Source of the DNA: Hydrogenothermus sp964516095
Lineage (GTDB): Bacteria; Aquificota; Aquificia; Aquificales; Hydrogenothermaceae
Assembly (NCBI GenBank): GCA_964516095.1
Contig: CAZEYS010000009.1
Coordinates: 1 to 35,662 of the forward strand
Length of the DNA stretch: 35,662 nucleotides
Direction: 5' to 3'
The translations under genes were made by a program, and so were the position numbers. Numbering within the stretch: the stretch's first letter is position 1; each line of letters starts with the position of its first letter. Under the pieces are notes generated by a model. The model saw only the letters and a program-made list of their open reading frames with translations. It searched no databases and had not been told where the DNA came from. Of this stretch, positions 16,118 to 23,390 are shown piece by piece.

Positions 16118-17980
16118 TTAAAAGAAAATGTTCAAACTAGAAAAATACTCTAAAAAGCTATTTTTACCCCTAACATTATATTTACCAGTAAACACTAAAG
16201 AAAGATTGGTTTTTAGGTGATAGCCCATTTTGTAACCGATATCAAAAGCACTTTTAGAATGATTATGGTAAAAGTCAATGTGAGGATAGAAGTAAAATAT
16301 TTGTTTTAGTTTATTTATACCTAAAACGCCTATATATCTGATACCTATAGGTATTCGGCTATGGGTAGCATATTTTAAATTAAGCTGAATTCCTGAAGAG
16401 AACCCTAAGAATGACAGAAATCTCTTTCCGTATCCTTTTCCTAAAGAAAATTCAGCATTAAAAAAGTGTTCCTTTTCGTTGTTTATCCAATCTCTACTTA
16501 TAGATGCATTGGCATACCAGGAAATAGGTTTGAATATTAGATTTTCTGGAGATATAGAAGTTATCCTTACAAAAGTAAGAGAGTTTAAAACAGCTTTATT
16601 TTGATTTGGATAGTATCTAATTGAGAAAGAGGGAAAGACTACCTCCGAACCTTTTAAAAAACCCTTATCACTATCTTCAAGTTCATGGTAGGCTGTTCTA
16701 AACCTAAACTGATAGAAAAATTTCCTATCATCACTACCAAAAGATATAGAAACTTTTGAAGGTTTATGCCCCTTTTCTGGTGGTATCGGAGGTTTAATAT
16801 TTAAAGGTGTGATAATACCTACTTTGCTTCTAACTGATAATAGTTTTAAAAGTCTTTTTTTATATAACTTTTGGGGCATTTTATTTTTTATGGAAAAGTA
16901 CATAAATAAGTATTTAGAAAGCTCTAGAATTTCTGCTTTCTTTTTCGGTGCTATATCTTTTCTTCTTATAATTTGTGATGGTTTGATTTTAAACTTAGCT
17001 ATTTTTTTAGCTAGAAGAATATCATTTTTAGATAGGTCTGTGTTTTTTTCTAAAAATGTGTTTATTATTGTTGTAGTAGATGGTCGAAAGTAATACCGTT
17101 TAATTAACCCTTTTTCCCTTAACAATCTTATAGTGTCTATTGGAATAACCCATAGCTTAAAGTGCTCTGTTAGATTATATTCTGGTTTTACTACATCTAT
17201 AAGATATAAAACATGATAAGAACAGTTTTTATTAAAGAAGTAGTAGTAAGAATAACGATTTTTTAACTCCCATACGTGTAAAGTTATAAACCTGACTTCT
17301 TTAGGGGATAAATTTAGAGAGTATTCCCAGAGATTTCTACTTTCTAAGTTGTTATATTCAAAGATTTTTTTGTAGTATGGGAATATAGAATAATAACCTT
17401 TATAAAGACCTATTAAACCCTTAATATAGTATAAAATCCCTTCGCTTCTATTTGCATTTGCTGCAAAATTAACACTATAGCCAAGTAGTGAACTTTTAAA
17501 GGGTGGATTAATTCTTATAAAAGTGTGTCCATACATTGAAGCAGGACTATTAAGATAATAATCTGAAAATATGATGGATATAGAATGTGGATTTACTTCC
17601 TTTAAAAACTCATTAAGTTTTTGGCAGTGTGGGAATTTCTTTATTTTTCTTTTTAAGTTTAAATACTTATTTAAAAATTCAAATCTGGCAGGATACATAC
17701 AAATAGGGTTCTTATCCCCAAGTTCTTTCGATTTTAAAAACGCTCTGATGGTTGCTTTTAATTCCAGTAATGGGTCTTTATTACCTTTTTTGGACAGGAA
17801 AAAATCAGGATCATCTATTTCACTTTTACCATTTCTATAATGAAGAAGTTTTAGCCAAACAGGATTTTTAGATAAATCGTATAACGATACCGAATAACTA
17901 CTATGAGATATAAAGAGGCAGGAAAGCCCTGCCAGTATGATAAGGTTAAACTTCCTCTGAAATTTCAACAATCTTATCAA
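16118..17980 (-). CDS. DUF4105 (Lnb N-terminal domain) outer-membrane protein
   Basis: 620 residues. A signal segment (about 12-32, LIILAGLSCLFISHSS) is followed by the DUF4105 domain (about 140-260), which has SPASMYGHTFIRIN and FFNKNCSYHVLYLIDVVKP. The conserved histidine before cysteine order recalls permuted NlpC/P60 (LRAT-like) hydrolases. The C-terminal ~220 residues are rich in alternating aromatic/polar strands and end in NIFF, like an outer-membrane beta barrel. The first start is TTG at 17980, overlapping the DUF3015 gene by 35 bases; TTG codons at 17971 and 17968 are alternatives. Function is unknown; it pairs with DUF3015. Confidence 0.75.
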   Translation of the reverse strand: MIRLLKFQRKFNLIILAGLSCLFISHSSYSVSLYDLSKNPVWLKLLHYRNGKSEIDDPDFFLSKKGNKDPLLELKATIRAFLKSKELGDKNPICMYPARFEFLNKYLNLKRKIKKFPHCQKLNEFLKEVNPHSISIIFSDYYLNSPASMYGHTFIRINPPFKSSLLGYSVNFAANANRSEGILYYIKGLIGLYKGYYSIFPYYKKIFEYNNLESRNLWEYSLNLSPKEVRFITLHVWELKNRYSYYYFFNKNCSYHVLYLIDVVKPEYNLTEHFKLWVIPIDTIRLLREKGLIKRYYFRPSTTTIINTFLEKNTDLSKNDILLAKKIAKFKIKPSQIIRRKDIAPKKKAEILELSKYLFMYFSIKNKMPQKLYKKRLLKLLSVRSKVGIITPLNIKPPIPPEKGHKPSKVSISFGSDDRKFFYQFRFRTAYHELEDSDKGFLKGSEVVFPSFSIRYYPNQNKAVLNSLTFVRITSISPENLIFKPISWYANASISRDWINNEKEHFFNAEFSLGKGYGKRFLSFLGFSSGIQLNLKYATHSRIPIGIRYIGVLGINKLKQIFYFYPHIDFYHNHSKSAFDIGYKMGYHLKTNLSLVFTGKYNVRGKNSFLEYFSSLNIFF

Positions 17981-18410
17981 TTACATCTGCAGATTGAACA
18001 TTTTCTGATGGGTAAATTTTATCAAAGTTCATTTGTAATTTTCTAAAGAAAACAGATTTTTTATCTTGTGGGATATTTAAAAGCTCTGCAACAGTTTCTA
18101 ACGTTTCCCCCTGTCCAGATGCTATATCAGAAGCAAGTTCGTCCATATTATCTGAGACAAATTTAAATAGTCTGTCATTTTTTACTATTTTGGTAGGTTT
18201 TTTACATTCTAAAGTTCCAAAAGTAATACCAAAAGTTTGGTTAGCTGAAGTTCCGTTTGTAGTAACGGCTAAAACTTCAAATAGTACACTATCAGGACTA
18301 TCTTTGAATATCATGTATCCCAAACCACAACCAACGTTTTCTTTATTAACTGCAAAAGATGGAAGTGAAATAAAAGATGCACCTAATAAAGCTACCAGAA
18401 ACTTTTTCAT
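17946..18410 (-). CDS. DUF3015 family exported protein
   Basis: 154 residues with a clean signal peptide (residues 1-20, ending LPSFA). The mature protein has the DUF3015 marks: NVGCGLG near its start, and TSANQTFGITFGTLEC, giving two conserved cysteines that could form a disulfide. The C-terminal ~90 residues are helical. Function is unknown. In other bacteria DUF3015 and DUF4105 genes are often neighbours, as here, where they overlap, suggesting a joint envelope role (inference). The ATG at 18410 has an AGGAGGG about six bases upstream. Confidence 0.8.
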   Translation of the reverse strand: MKKFLVALLGASFISLPSFAVNKENVGCGLGYMIFKDSPDSVLFEVLAVTTNGTSANQTFGITFGTLECKKPTKIVKNDRLFKFVSDNMDELASDIASGQGETLETVAELLNIPQDKKSVFFRKLQMNFDKIYPSENVQSADVIDKIVEISEEV

Positions 18411-18451
18411 TTTTAACCCTCCTAAACCTTAAATAAAATTATCTATAAATA

Positions 18452-18460
18452 AGTATAGCA
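18452..18460 (-). promoter_or_regulatory. Extended -10 promoter of the DUF3015-DUF4105 pair
   Basis: Minus-strand TGCTATACT (18460-18452) fits TGnTATAAT with one change. Transcription would begin near 18445, leaving a leader of about 35 bases. No good -35 element, as is usual for the extended class. Confidence 0.4.
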
Positions 18461-18483
18461 TATGTTTAACTTTATTTTTTTTA

Positions 18484-18511
18484 TTTACATTTATGAGTTT
18501 TGTGATATATT
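18484..18511 (+). promoter_or_regulatory. Predicted promoter of speD
   Basis: TTTACA (18484-18489), a 16-base spacer and TATATT (18506-18511). Initiation near 18518 would leave the upstream in-frame ATG at 18493 outside the transcript, which agrees with the TTG start chosen for speD. Confidence 0.45.
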
Positions 18512-18546
18512 TTTATTTTTACAAATTTAAACGGAGGATTGATGGA

Positions 18547-18972
18547 TTGATAGGATTTGGCCCTCATTTAATGGTCGATGGCTATAACGCAAGTTATGAA
18601 AAACTTGCAAGCATTGAAGCTGTCACAAACTTTTTAGAAACACTTCCAGAGAAAATTGGCATGACCAAGATTATGCCTCCTTATGTATTTAAGTATGATG
18701 GTGGAGAGAAACCTGAAGATTGGGGTATTTCAGGGTTTGTTATCATTGCAGAAAGTCATATAAGCATACATACTTTTCCAGAGAAAAATTACTTTTCAAT
18801 AGATATTTTTTCATGTAAAGAGTTTAATATTGATGAAGCTATACAGATAATAAAATCTTATTTTGAAACAGAAGATCTTGAGATTAGAACAACTCAAAGA
18901 GGTACAGAATTTCCACGAGATATTTCCATAGCAACATCAATAACACAGTCTCAAAGAAACAGATTAGTTTAA
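18547..18972 (+). CDS. speD: S-adenosylmethionine decarboxylase proenzyme
   Basis: Makes decarboxylated SAM, the aminopropyl donor for spermidine and branched polyamines. With the TTG start it has 141 residues, the small prokaryotic class. The proenzyme self-cleaves between Glu69 and Ser70 (AESHISIHTFPE), turning Ser70 into the pyruvoyl group. His75 and Cys90 (SCKEF) match catalytic positions of the family. I choose TTG 18547 because GGAGG (18533-18537) lies nine bases before it and the family N-terminus (IGFGPHLMVDGY) begins there. The ATG at 18493 would add a hydrophobic tail unlike the family and sits in the promoter. A terminator follows. Confidence 0.93.
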   Translation: MIGFGPHLMVDGYNASYEKLASIEAVTNFLETLPEKIGMTKIMPPYVFKYDGGEKPEDWGISGFVIIAESHISIHTFPEKNYFSIDIFSCKEFNIDEAIQIIKSYFETEDLEIRTTQRGTEFPRDISIATSITQSQRNRLV

Positions 18973-18985
18973 TTATTTTAGATGT

Positions 18986-19014
18986 TAGCCCCTTGTTTTT
19001 AGGGGCTATCTTTT
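18986..19014 (+). terminator. Rho-independent terminator of speD
   Basis: TAGCCCC (18986-18992) pairs with GGGGCTA (19002-19008) around a 9-base T-rich loop, followed by TCTTTT. It separates speD from the hemerythrin operon. Confidence 0.8.
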
Positions 19015-19054
19015 CATTCTACACAAAGCCTTTATGATAAAACTCATTTTGCTC

Positions 19055-19091
19055 TGTTATTATAAATTATAGATTTAAGAGTATAAAATCT
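19055..19091 (+). promoter_or_regulatory. Candidate promoter and operator of the hemerythrin operon
   Basis: An extended -10-like TGTTATTAT (19055-19063) is followed by the inverted repeat AGATTT-N9-AAATCT (19071-19076 and 19086-19091). The repeat lies at the expected start of the transcript, where a repressor such as the operon's own Rrf2 protein could bind. Both elements are short and AT-rich, so chance occurrence is quite possible. Confidence 0.3.
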
Positions 19092-19109
19092 GTTTAGGAG
19101 TTAATAGCT

Positions 19110-19508
19110 ATGTTAATAACAAAAGAACAACTTCCAAAAGTTGCTCTAAATGAGATGAATGAAATCCACTATGAAGAAGTTGATATGATTAATAACCTAT
19201 ATAAGGCTGCAAAGTCTGGAAATTATGAAGAAACAAAAAAACTGTTGGATGAATTTATAGAGCATATAGAAGGACACTTTGATTTTGAAGAAGACTTAAT
19301 GGAACAAAACGAATTTTTTGCCTATCCAATGCATAAAGCGGAACATGATAGAGTTTTAAATGACCTTTATAACCTTAGAAAAAAGTTTGAAAATACTAAA
19401 GACACTCAAATAGTGGCTAATTTTTTAGAACATGGTTTTTTACCTTGGCTAATAAATCATTTGAACACGATGGATATGGTTACAGCATCTTTTTTATCAG
19501 GGTTTTAA
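19110..19508 (+). CDS. Bacteriohemerythrin
   Basis: 132-residue, single-domain, di-iron oxygen-binding protein. All seven expected iron ligands are visible in order: H20 (EIHYEE), H56 and E60 (HFDFEED), H75 and H79 (HKAEHD), H117 and D122 (HLNTMD). There is no signal peptide, so it is cytoplasmic. Proposed roles for the family are oxygen storage, delivery or sensing, useful to a microaerophile. GGAG lies about ten bases before the ATG. It is first in an operon with an HHE protein and an Rrf2 regulator. Confidence 0.93.
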   Translation: MLITKEQLPKVALNEMNEIHYEEVDMINNLYKAAKSGNYEETKKLLDEFIEHIEGHFDFEEDLMEQNEFFAYPMHKAEHDRVLNDLYNLRKKFENTKDTQIVANFLEHGFLPWLINHLNTMDMVTASFLSGF

Positions 19509-19512
19509 TACT

Positions 19513-19929
19513 ATGGATATAAGAAATTTAATCGAAGAATTAATAGAAGAACATCAAAACTACATCCAGAAGATGAAAGATTTTGAAAAACGTTTAGAGA
19601 GCGATTTCAGTGAAGAAGTACTTGAAGATATTTTGAAATTTTTAGAAACTGATATTCAAGAACACGCTCAAAAAGAGGAAGAAAACCTTAATGAAGAAGT
19701 TGAAGGAAAATTTCCAGATTTTGACAGTCAGGCTATTAAGTTTGCCCATGATGTTATAGACGAAGCAATAGAAGATCTGAAATGGGAGATAAGTTTAAAC
19801 GATAAAAAAAATCACGATAAAGTTATAAAGCAAATAAAAAAAATTTTTAGTATGATAAAAGATCATTTTTTAGAAGAAGAAAATTTTCTTTTCCCGAATG
19901 TTTATAAAGAGAAAAAGGAGTGGATTTGA
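19513..19929 (+). CDS. HHE-domain (hemerythrin-like) cation-binding protein
   Basis: 138-residue helical protein with spaced metal-ligand candidates: H14 (EEHQNY), H51 and E55 (QEHAQKEE), H79 (FAHDVID), and H118 and E122 (KDHFLEEENFLFP). This is the HHE pattern, more divergent than the preceding true hemerythrin and lacking the HxxxxD end. Relatives include the iron-centre repair protein RIC/YtfE/ScdA, though the N-terminal ScdA domain is absent. It begins four bases after the hemerythrin stop and its stop overlaps the Rrf2 start (TGATG). A role in di-iron binding under nitrosative or oxidative stress is inference. Confidence 0.8.
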   Translation: MDIRNLIEELIEEHQNYIQKMKDFEKRLESDFSEEVLEDILKFLETDIQEHAQKEEENLNEEVEGKFPDFDSQAIKFAHDVIDEAIEDLKWEISLNDKKNHDKVIKQIKKIFSMIKDHFLEEENFLFPNVYKEKKEWI

Positions 19930-20357
19930 TGTTATCAACAGCATGTAAAGATGCAATAAGAGCAATGATATATATAGCTAAAAGACAGAAAGAAAATAAC
20001 TTTATTTCTATAAAAGAAATTGCCCAAGATTTAGAATTATCTTTTTATTTTTTATCAAAAATACTTCAAAAACTGGTTAAAAATGGTTTTTTAGAGTCTT
20101 ATAGAGGGCCAAATGGTGGAGTAAAACTTGCACGTTCACCAGAGGAGATAACTATATATGATATTATTCTGGCAATTGATGGAGATAAACTTTTTAGAAC
20201 ATGTATTTTAGGATTTGAGGAATGTTCAGACAATGCCCCGTGTGCTATTCACAACGAATGGGCAGTTGAAAGGGAACATTTATACAATATGTTTAAAAGT
20301 ACGACTTTGGAAACAATAGAAGAAAAGCTTTTAAAAGAGTCAAATATAAAAATATAA
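19929..20357 (+). CDS. Rrf2-family transcriptional regulator with three-cysteine cluster site
   Basis: 142 residues with an N-terminal winged helix-turn-helix (FISIKEIAQDLELSFYFLSK and the wing YRGPNGGVKLARSPEEIT). C92, C99 and C105 (RTCILGFEECSDNAPCAIH) match the [Fe-S] ligand region of IscR, NsrR and RsrR, so it probably senses iron-sulfur status, NO or oxygen. The start is ATG 19929: AAGGAG is eight bases upstream, and the ATG overlaps the TGA of the HHE gene. In-frame GTG 19920 would bury the ribosome site. Placement as last gene of the hemerythrin operon suggests autoregulation, most likely as NsrR-type repressor (inference). Confidence 0.9.
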   Translation: MLSTACKDAIRAMIYIAKRQKENNFISIKEIAQDLELSFYFLSKILQKLVKNGFLESYRGPNGGVKLARSPEEITIYDIILAIDGDKLFRTCILGFEECSDNAPCAIHNEWAVEREHLYNMFKSTTLETIEEKLLKESNIKI

Positions 20358-20377
20358 AGGGAGAACTTCTCTCCCTT
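20357..20377. terminator. Bidirectional hairpin between Rrf2 and carboxyltransferase genes
   Basis: AAGGGAGA (20357-20364) pairs with TCTCCCTT (20370-20377) around a 5-base loop. On the minus strand it is followed by a T-rich run (TATATTTTTATATTTG), so it best serves the carboxyltransferase gene; the T tract is poor on the plus strand. It overlaps both stop codons. Confidence 0.65.
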
Positions 20378-22214
20378 ACGGCATTATTTTAACCAGACAT
20401 TCATCTGGATTTATTTTATCTCCTTCATGTACGTAAACTTCAACAACTTCTCCATCAATAGGAGCATGTATTTCATTTTCCATTTTCATTGCTTCCACTA
20501 TCAATAGAACATCACCTTTTTTAACTTTATCCCCTACAGATACTTTTACAGATACTACCTTTCCTGGCATTGGAGAAGAAACATCTCCCACATCAACCGC
20601 TTTTGGTCTTTTTCCTACTGCTGTTCCAGCTTCAGGTAATGATTCGAATGTTTCTCCTACTTCTATCTCTCTAATAGGTTGAACTAAGGCTTCTTCTAGT
20701 TTTCCATCAATCCTAATAAAATACGGTTTTCCCTCTTCTATAGGATTTCCTACGCCAGCAATCTGAACATGGTATTGTTCTCCATGTAGTGTAATGTTAA
20801 ATTCAATAGGAGCCTTGGAAGGACATTCTTCTTCAGATACTTCCTCTATTTGTGGAGGTAGAGCTTCACCTCTTTCGTATGCTTCTCTCCATTCAAAGAA
20901 TTCTTTAGCAACCTGTGGGAATAGACAATAAGAAAGAACATCTTCTGGCGAACGTGCTCCAGCGTCATATGCCTCTTTTGTACATTTGTCAAGCTCAGGT
21001 TCTAATAAATCTGCTGGTCTAACCTGGATTATTTCTTCATCACCTATTATCTTCTTGATTATTTCAGGTTTTATTGGTGCCGGAGGTCTTCCATATAGCC
21101 CTTTAACATAATCTTTGACTTCTTTTGTAACAACTTTATATCTTTCTCCCTGTAATACGTTTAAAAGAGCTTGGGTTCCTACTATTTGAGATGTTGGTGT
21201 AACAAGTGGTGGATATCCAAGGTCTTCCCTTACTCTGGCAACTTCTTTTTTCACTTCATCTAATTTATCTAAGGCATCATTTTCCTTAAGCTGGGCAATA
21301 AAGTTAGACATCATTCCACCAGGTATTTGGTGAATTAACACCTGAGCATCTGGCCATTTTTCTGCAGTATCGTACTTTTTATATTTTTTCCTTACCTCTT
21401 TTAGATAATTGGCTACTTCTTCAATTATAGATAAGTCTATATCTATTTCATATCCAAATTCTTTTAAAGCATAAACCATTGTTTCAACTGCTGGGTGAGC
21501 AGTAAGCCATGACCATGTTGAAACATCTGTATCAATAATTTCCACACCAGCTTCTGCTGCCTTCAGATAAGTCATCTCAGCAAGAGCAGCTGTTGATTGA
21601 GCGTGTACATGAACAGGTAATTTCACCTCTTCTTTTAACCTTGAAACGAGTTCGTAAGCTACCTTAGGGGATAAAATACCTGCCTGGTCTTTTATGGAAA
21701 TTATATCTACTCCTAAATCCCGGAGTTGCTTTGCAACATTTATATAGTAATCAATAGTGTGAACTGGACTTATAGTGTACGCAAGTACCCCTTTAACTGT
21801 TTTTCCAGCTTCTTTTGCAACAGATATTGCAACTTCCATATTTCTTACATCATTTAATGCATCAAAAATTCTAAATACATCTATTCCATTATCAGCAGCT
21901 CTTTTTACGAATTCTTCAACAACATCATCAGGATAGTGTCTATAACCAACTAAATTTTGACCTCTTAAAAGCATCTCAAGTGGAGTATTTGGAGCAACTT
22001 CTTTAATTTTTCTTAATCTTTCCCAGGGGTCTTCTTTTAAGTATCGAAGGCAAACATCAAATGTTGCTCCTCCCCATACTTCTAAAGACCAAAACCCCGC
22101 TTTGTCTAATTTTTCTGCTGCTGGGAGTAAATCTTCGGTTCTTACTCGTGTTGCAAGTAAGCTTTGTTGGCCGTCTCTAAGCGTTACATCTGTAAAGTGT
22201 ATTTTTTTACCCAT
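20376..22214 (-). CDS. Biotin-dependent carboxyltransferase subunit: pyruvate carboxylase subunit B-like / 2-oxoglutarate carboxylase large subunit (CfiA) type
   Basis: 612 residues: HMGL-like carboxyltransferase barrel (5-300, HFTDVTLRDGQQSLLATR), PYC/OADA conserved region (300-460), and a C-terminal biotinyl domain with EAMKMEN (biotin Lys577). K175 (SIKDQAG) matches the carbamylated metal lysine. At the metal histidines the usual HxHDT or HCHAT is HAQST: H204 is kept and the second position is Q206. Candidates are pyruvate carboxylase B (oxaloacetate supply) or CfiA of the reductive TCA cycle in Aquificota; the changed ligand favours a non-standard substrate but does not prove it. No biotin carboxylase subunit is in the window. 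The ATG has GGGAG upstream. Confidence 0.85.
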   Translation of the reverse strand: MGKKIHFTDVTLRDGQQSLLATRVRTEDLLPAAEKLDKAGFWSLEVWGGATFDVCLRYLKEDPWERLRKIKEVAPNTPLEMLLRGQNLVGYRHYPDDVVEEFVKRAADNGIDVFRIFDALNDVRNMEVAISVAKEAGKTVKGVLAYTISPVHTIDYYINVAKQLRDLGVDIISIKDQAGILSPKVAYELVSRLKEEVKLPVHVHAQSTAALAEMTYLKAAEAGVEIIDTDVSTWSWLTAHPAVETMVYALKEFGYEIDIDLSIIEEVANYLKEVRKKYKKYDTAEKWPDAQVLIHQIPGGMMSNFIAQLKENDALDKLDEVKKEVARVREDLGYPPLVTPTSQIVGTQALLNVLQGERYKVVTKEVKDYVKGLYGRPPAPIKPEIIKKIIGDEEIIQVRPADLLEPELDKCTKEAYDAGARSPEDVLSYCLFPQVAKEFFEWREAYERGEALPPQIEEVSEEECPSKAPIEFNITLHGEQYHVQIAGVGNPIEEGKPYFIRIDGKLEEALVQPIREIEVGETFESLPEAGTAVGKRPKAVDVGDVSSPMPGKVVSVKVSVGDKVKKGDVLLIVEAMKMENEIHAPIDGEVVEVYVHEGDKINPDECLVKIMP

Positions 22215-22260
22215 AGTAATAACTCCCTATTAATTGAAATTTAATAAAATACGAAAAAGA

Positions 22261-22276
22261 TTGTATTATTATACAA
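22261..22276. promoter_or_regulatory. Palindromic divergent promoter core between carboxyltransferase and ftsW
   Basis: TTGTAT-TATT-ATACAA is a perfect 6-bp inverted repeat. It contains a -10-like TATTAT on the plus strand (22264-22269) and TATAAT on the minus strand (22273-22268). The plus element has TTAATA 17 bases upstream (22241-22246) and would give a leader of about 24 bases for ftsW. It could alternatively be an operator. Confidence 0.4.
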
Positions 22277-22299
22277 TATTTACTCTCAAAGGAAGTTAC

Positions 22300-23388
22300 A
22301 TGGTACGAAGTATATATTTTGATAAAGTTCTGTTTACAGTATTTCTAACATTGATACTACTTGGGGGGATTTTTGTATATAGTGCTGTTTTAGTAAAAAC
22401 AGAGTATGTCAAATATCAAATCATTTTAAGGAAAGAACTAATAATAATCTTTATAGGAATTTTTTTGATGTTGCTCACATATCTCATTCCTATTAAATTC
22501 TGGAAAAAAATAGCTTATCCTTTTGCATTTTTTATTCTCTTTCTCCTGATAGTAGTTTTAATTATTCCTTCTTCTGGTGTGAAGAGATGGATAAGTCTGG
22601 GTTTTTTCAATATTCAACCATCAGAATTTGCCAAATTAGCTGTTGTTCTTTTTATATCTTTTTATATTTATAAAAAAGGAGATGGGGAAATTCCAGAAAT
22701 TAATAAAGTTATTGCTTTATTTTCTTTTCCGGCATTTGTATCCTTTTTGGTACTATTAGAACCCCATAAAGGTGCTGCTATTTTTATATTTTTACTGTCT
22801 TTAGCTCTTATCTTTTCAACTAACATAAAATTACGGTATATCTTAGGTTTATTAATTATTGGAGCACCTATTTTTGTTTATAAGATAATGTCTTCAAACT
22901 ATGCAAAAGAAAGACTTATGGTATTCATTCATCCTTTTTCTCATTCTGAACACTCTAATCAGGTTATCCAATCTTTAGTTTCATTTGCTAAAGGAGGATT
23001 TGTAGGTGAAGGTATTGGAGCAGGAATTCAAAAATTATATTATTTAGCTGAAATTCATACCGATTATATACTTGCCCTGATAGGAGAAGAAACTGGGTTT
23101 TTGGGAGTTAGTTTTTTAATCCTCCTTTACCTTATAGTATTCATTAGAGGTATCCAGATTTCAACAACAAGGTCTGACACATTTACTCAACTTTTTGGTC
23201 TTGGGGTAACATACCTTCTAACATTTCAGGCTTTATTTCATATGCTCGTAAATGTAGGTTTGTTTCCACCTACAGGTTTTACACTTCCATTTATTAGCTA
23301 TGGAGGTTCTTCATTTCTAGTTAGTTGTATATCTGCTGGAATTTTATTAAGAATTTCAAAAGAACCTATTAAATCTATATGGGGTTAA
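22300..23388 (+). CDS. ftsW: SEDS-family peptidoglycan polymerase FtsW
   Basis: Septal lipid II polymerase with about ten membrane helices, 362 residues. SEDS motifs: KRWISLGFFNIQPSEFAKLA, GGFVGEGIGAGIQKLYYLAE followed by IHTDYILALIGEE (the catalytic aspartate region), and LPFISYGGSSF. FtsW rather than RodA is chosen from its place between the divergent promoter and murG. The start is ATG 22300 with AAAGGAAG close upstream; an ATG at 22234 is too near the palindromic promoter and has no ribosome site. It is the first gene of the wall and division cluster. Confidence 0.93.
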   Translation: MVRSIYFDKVLFTVFLTLILLGGIFVYSAVLVKTEYVKYQIILRKELIIIFIGIFLMLLTYLIPIKFWKKIAYPFAFFILFLLIVVLIIPSSGVKRWISLGFFNIQPSEFAKLAVVLFISFYIYKKGDGEIPEINKVIALFSFPAFVSFLVLLEPHKGAAIFIFLLSLALIFSTNIKLRYILGLLIIGAPIFVYKIMSSNYAKERLMVFIHPFSHSEHSNQVIQSLVSFAKGGFVGEGIGAGIQKLYYLAEIHTDYILALIGEETGFLGVSFLILLYLIVFIRGIQISTTRSDTFTQLFGLGVTYLLTFQALFHMLVNVGLFPPTGFTLPFISYGGSSFLVSCISAGILLRISKEPIKSIWG

Positions 23389-23390
23389 AA

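Noticed and set aside
18493..18546. Upstream ATG extension of speD
   Set aside because: It adds 18 residues unlike the family, lies over the predicted promoter, and has no ribosome-binding site; GGAGG fits the TTG at 18547.
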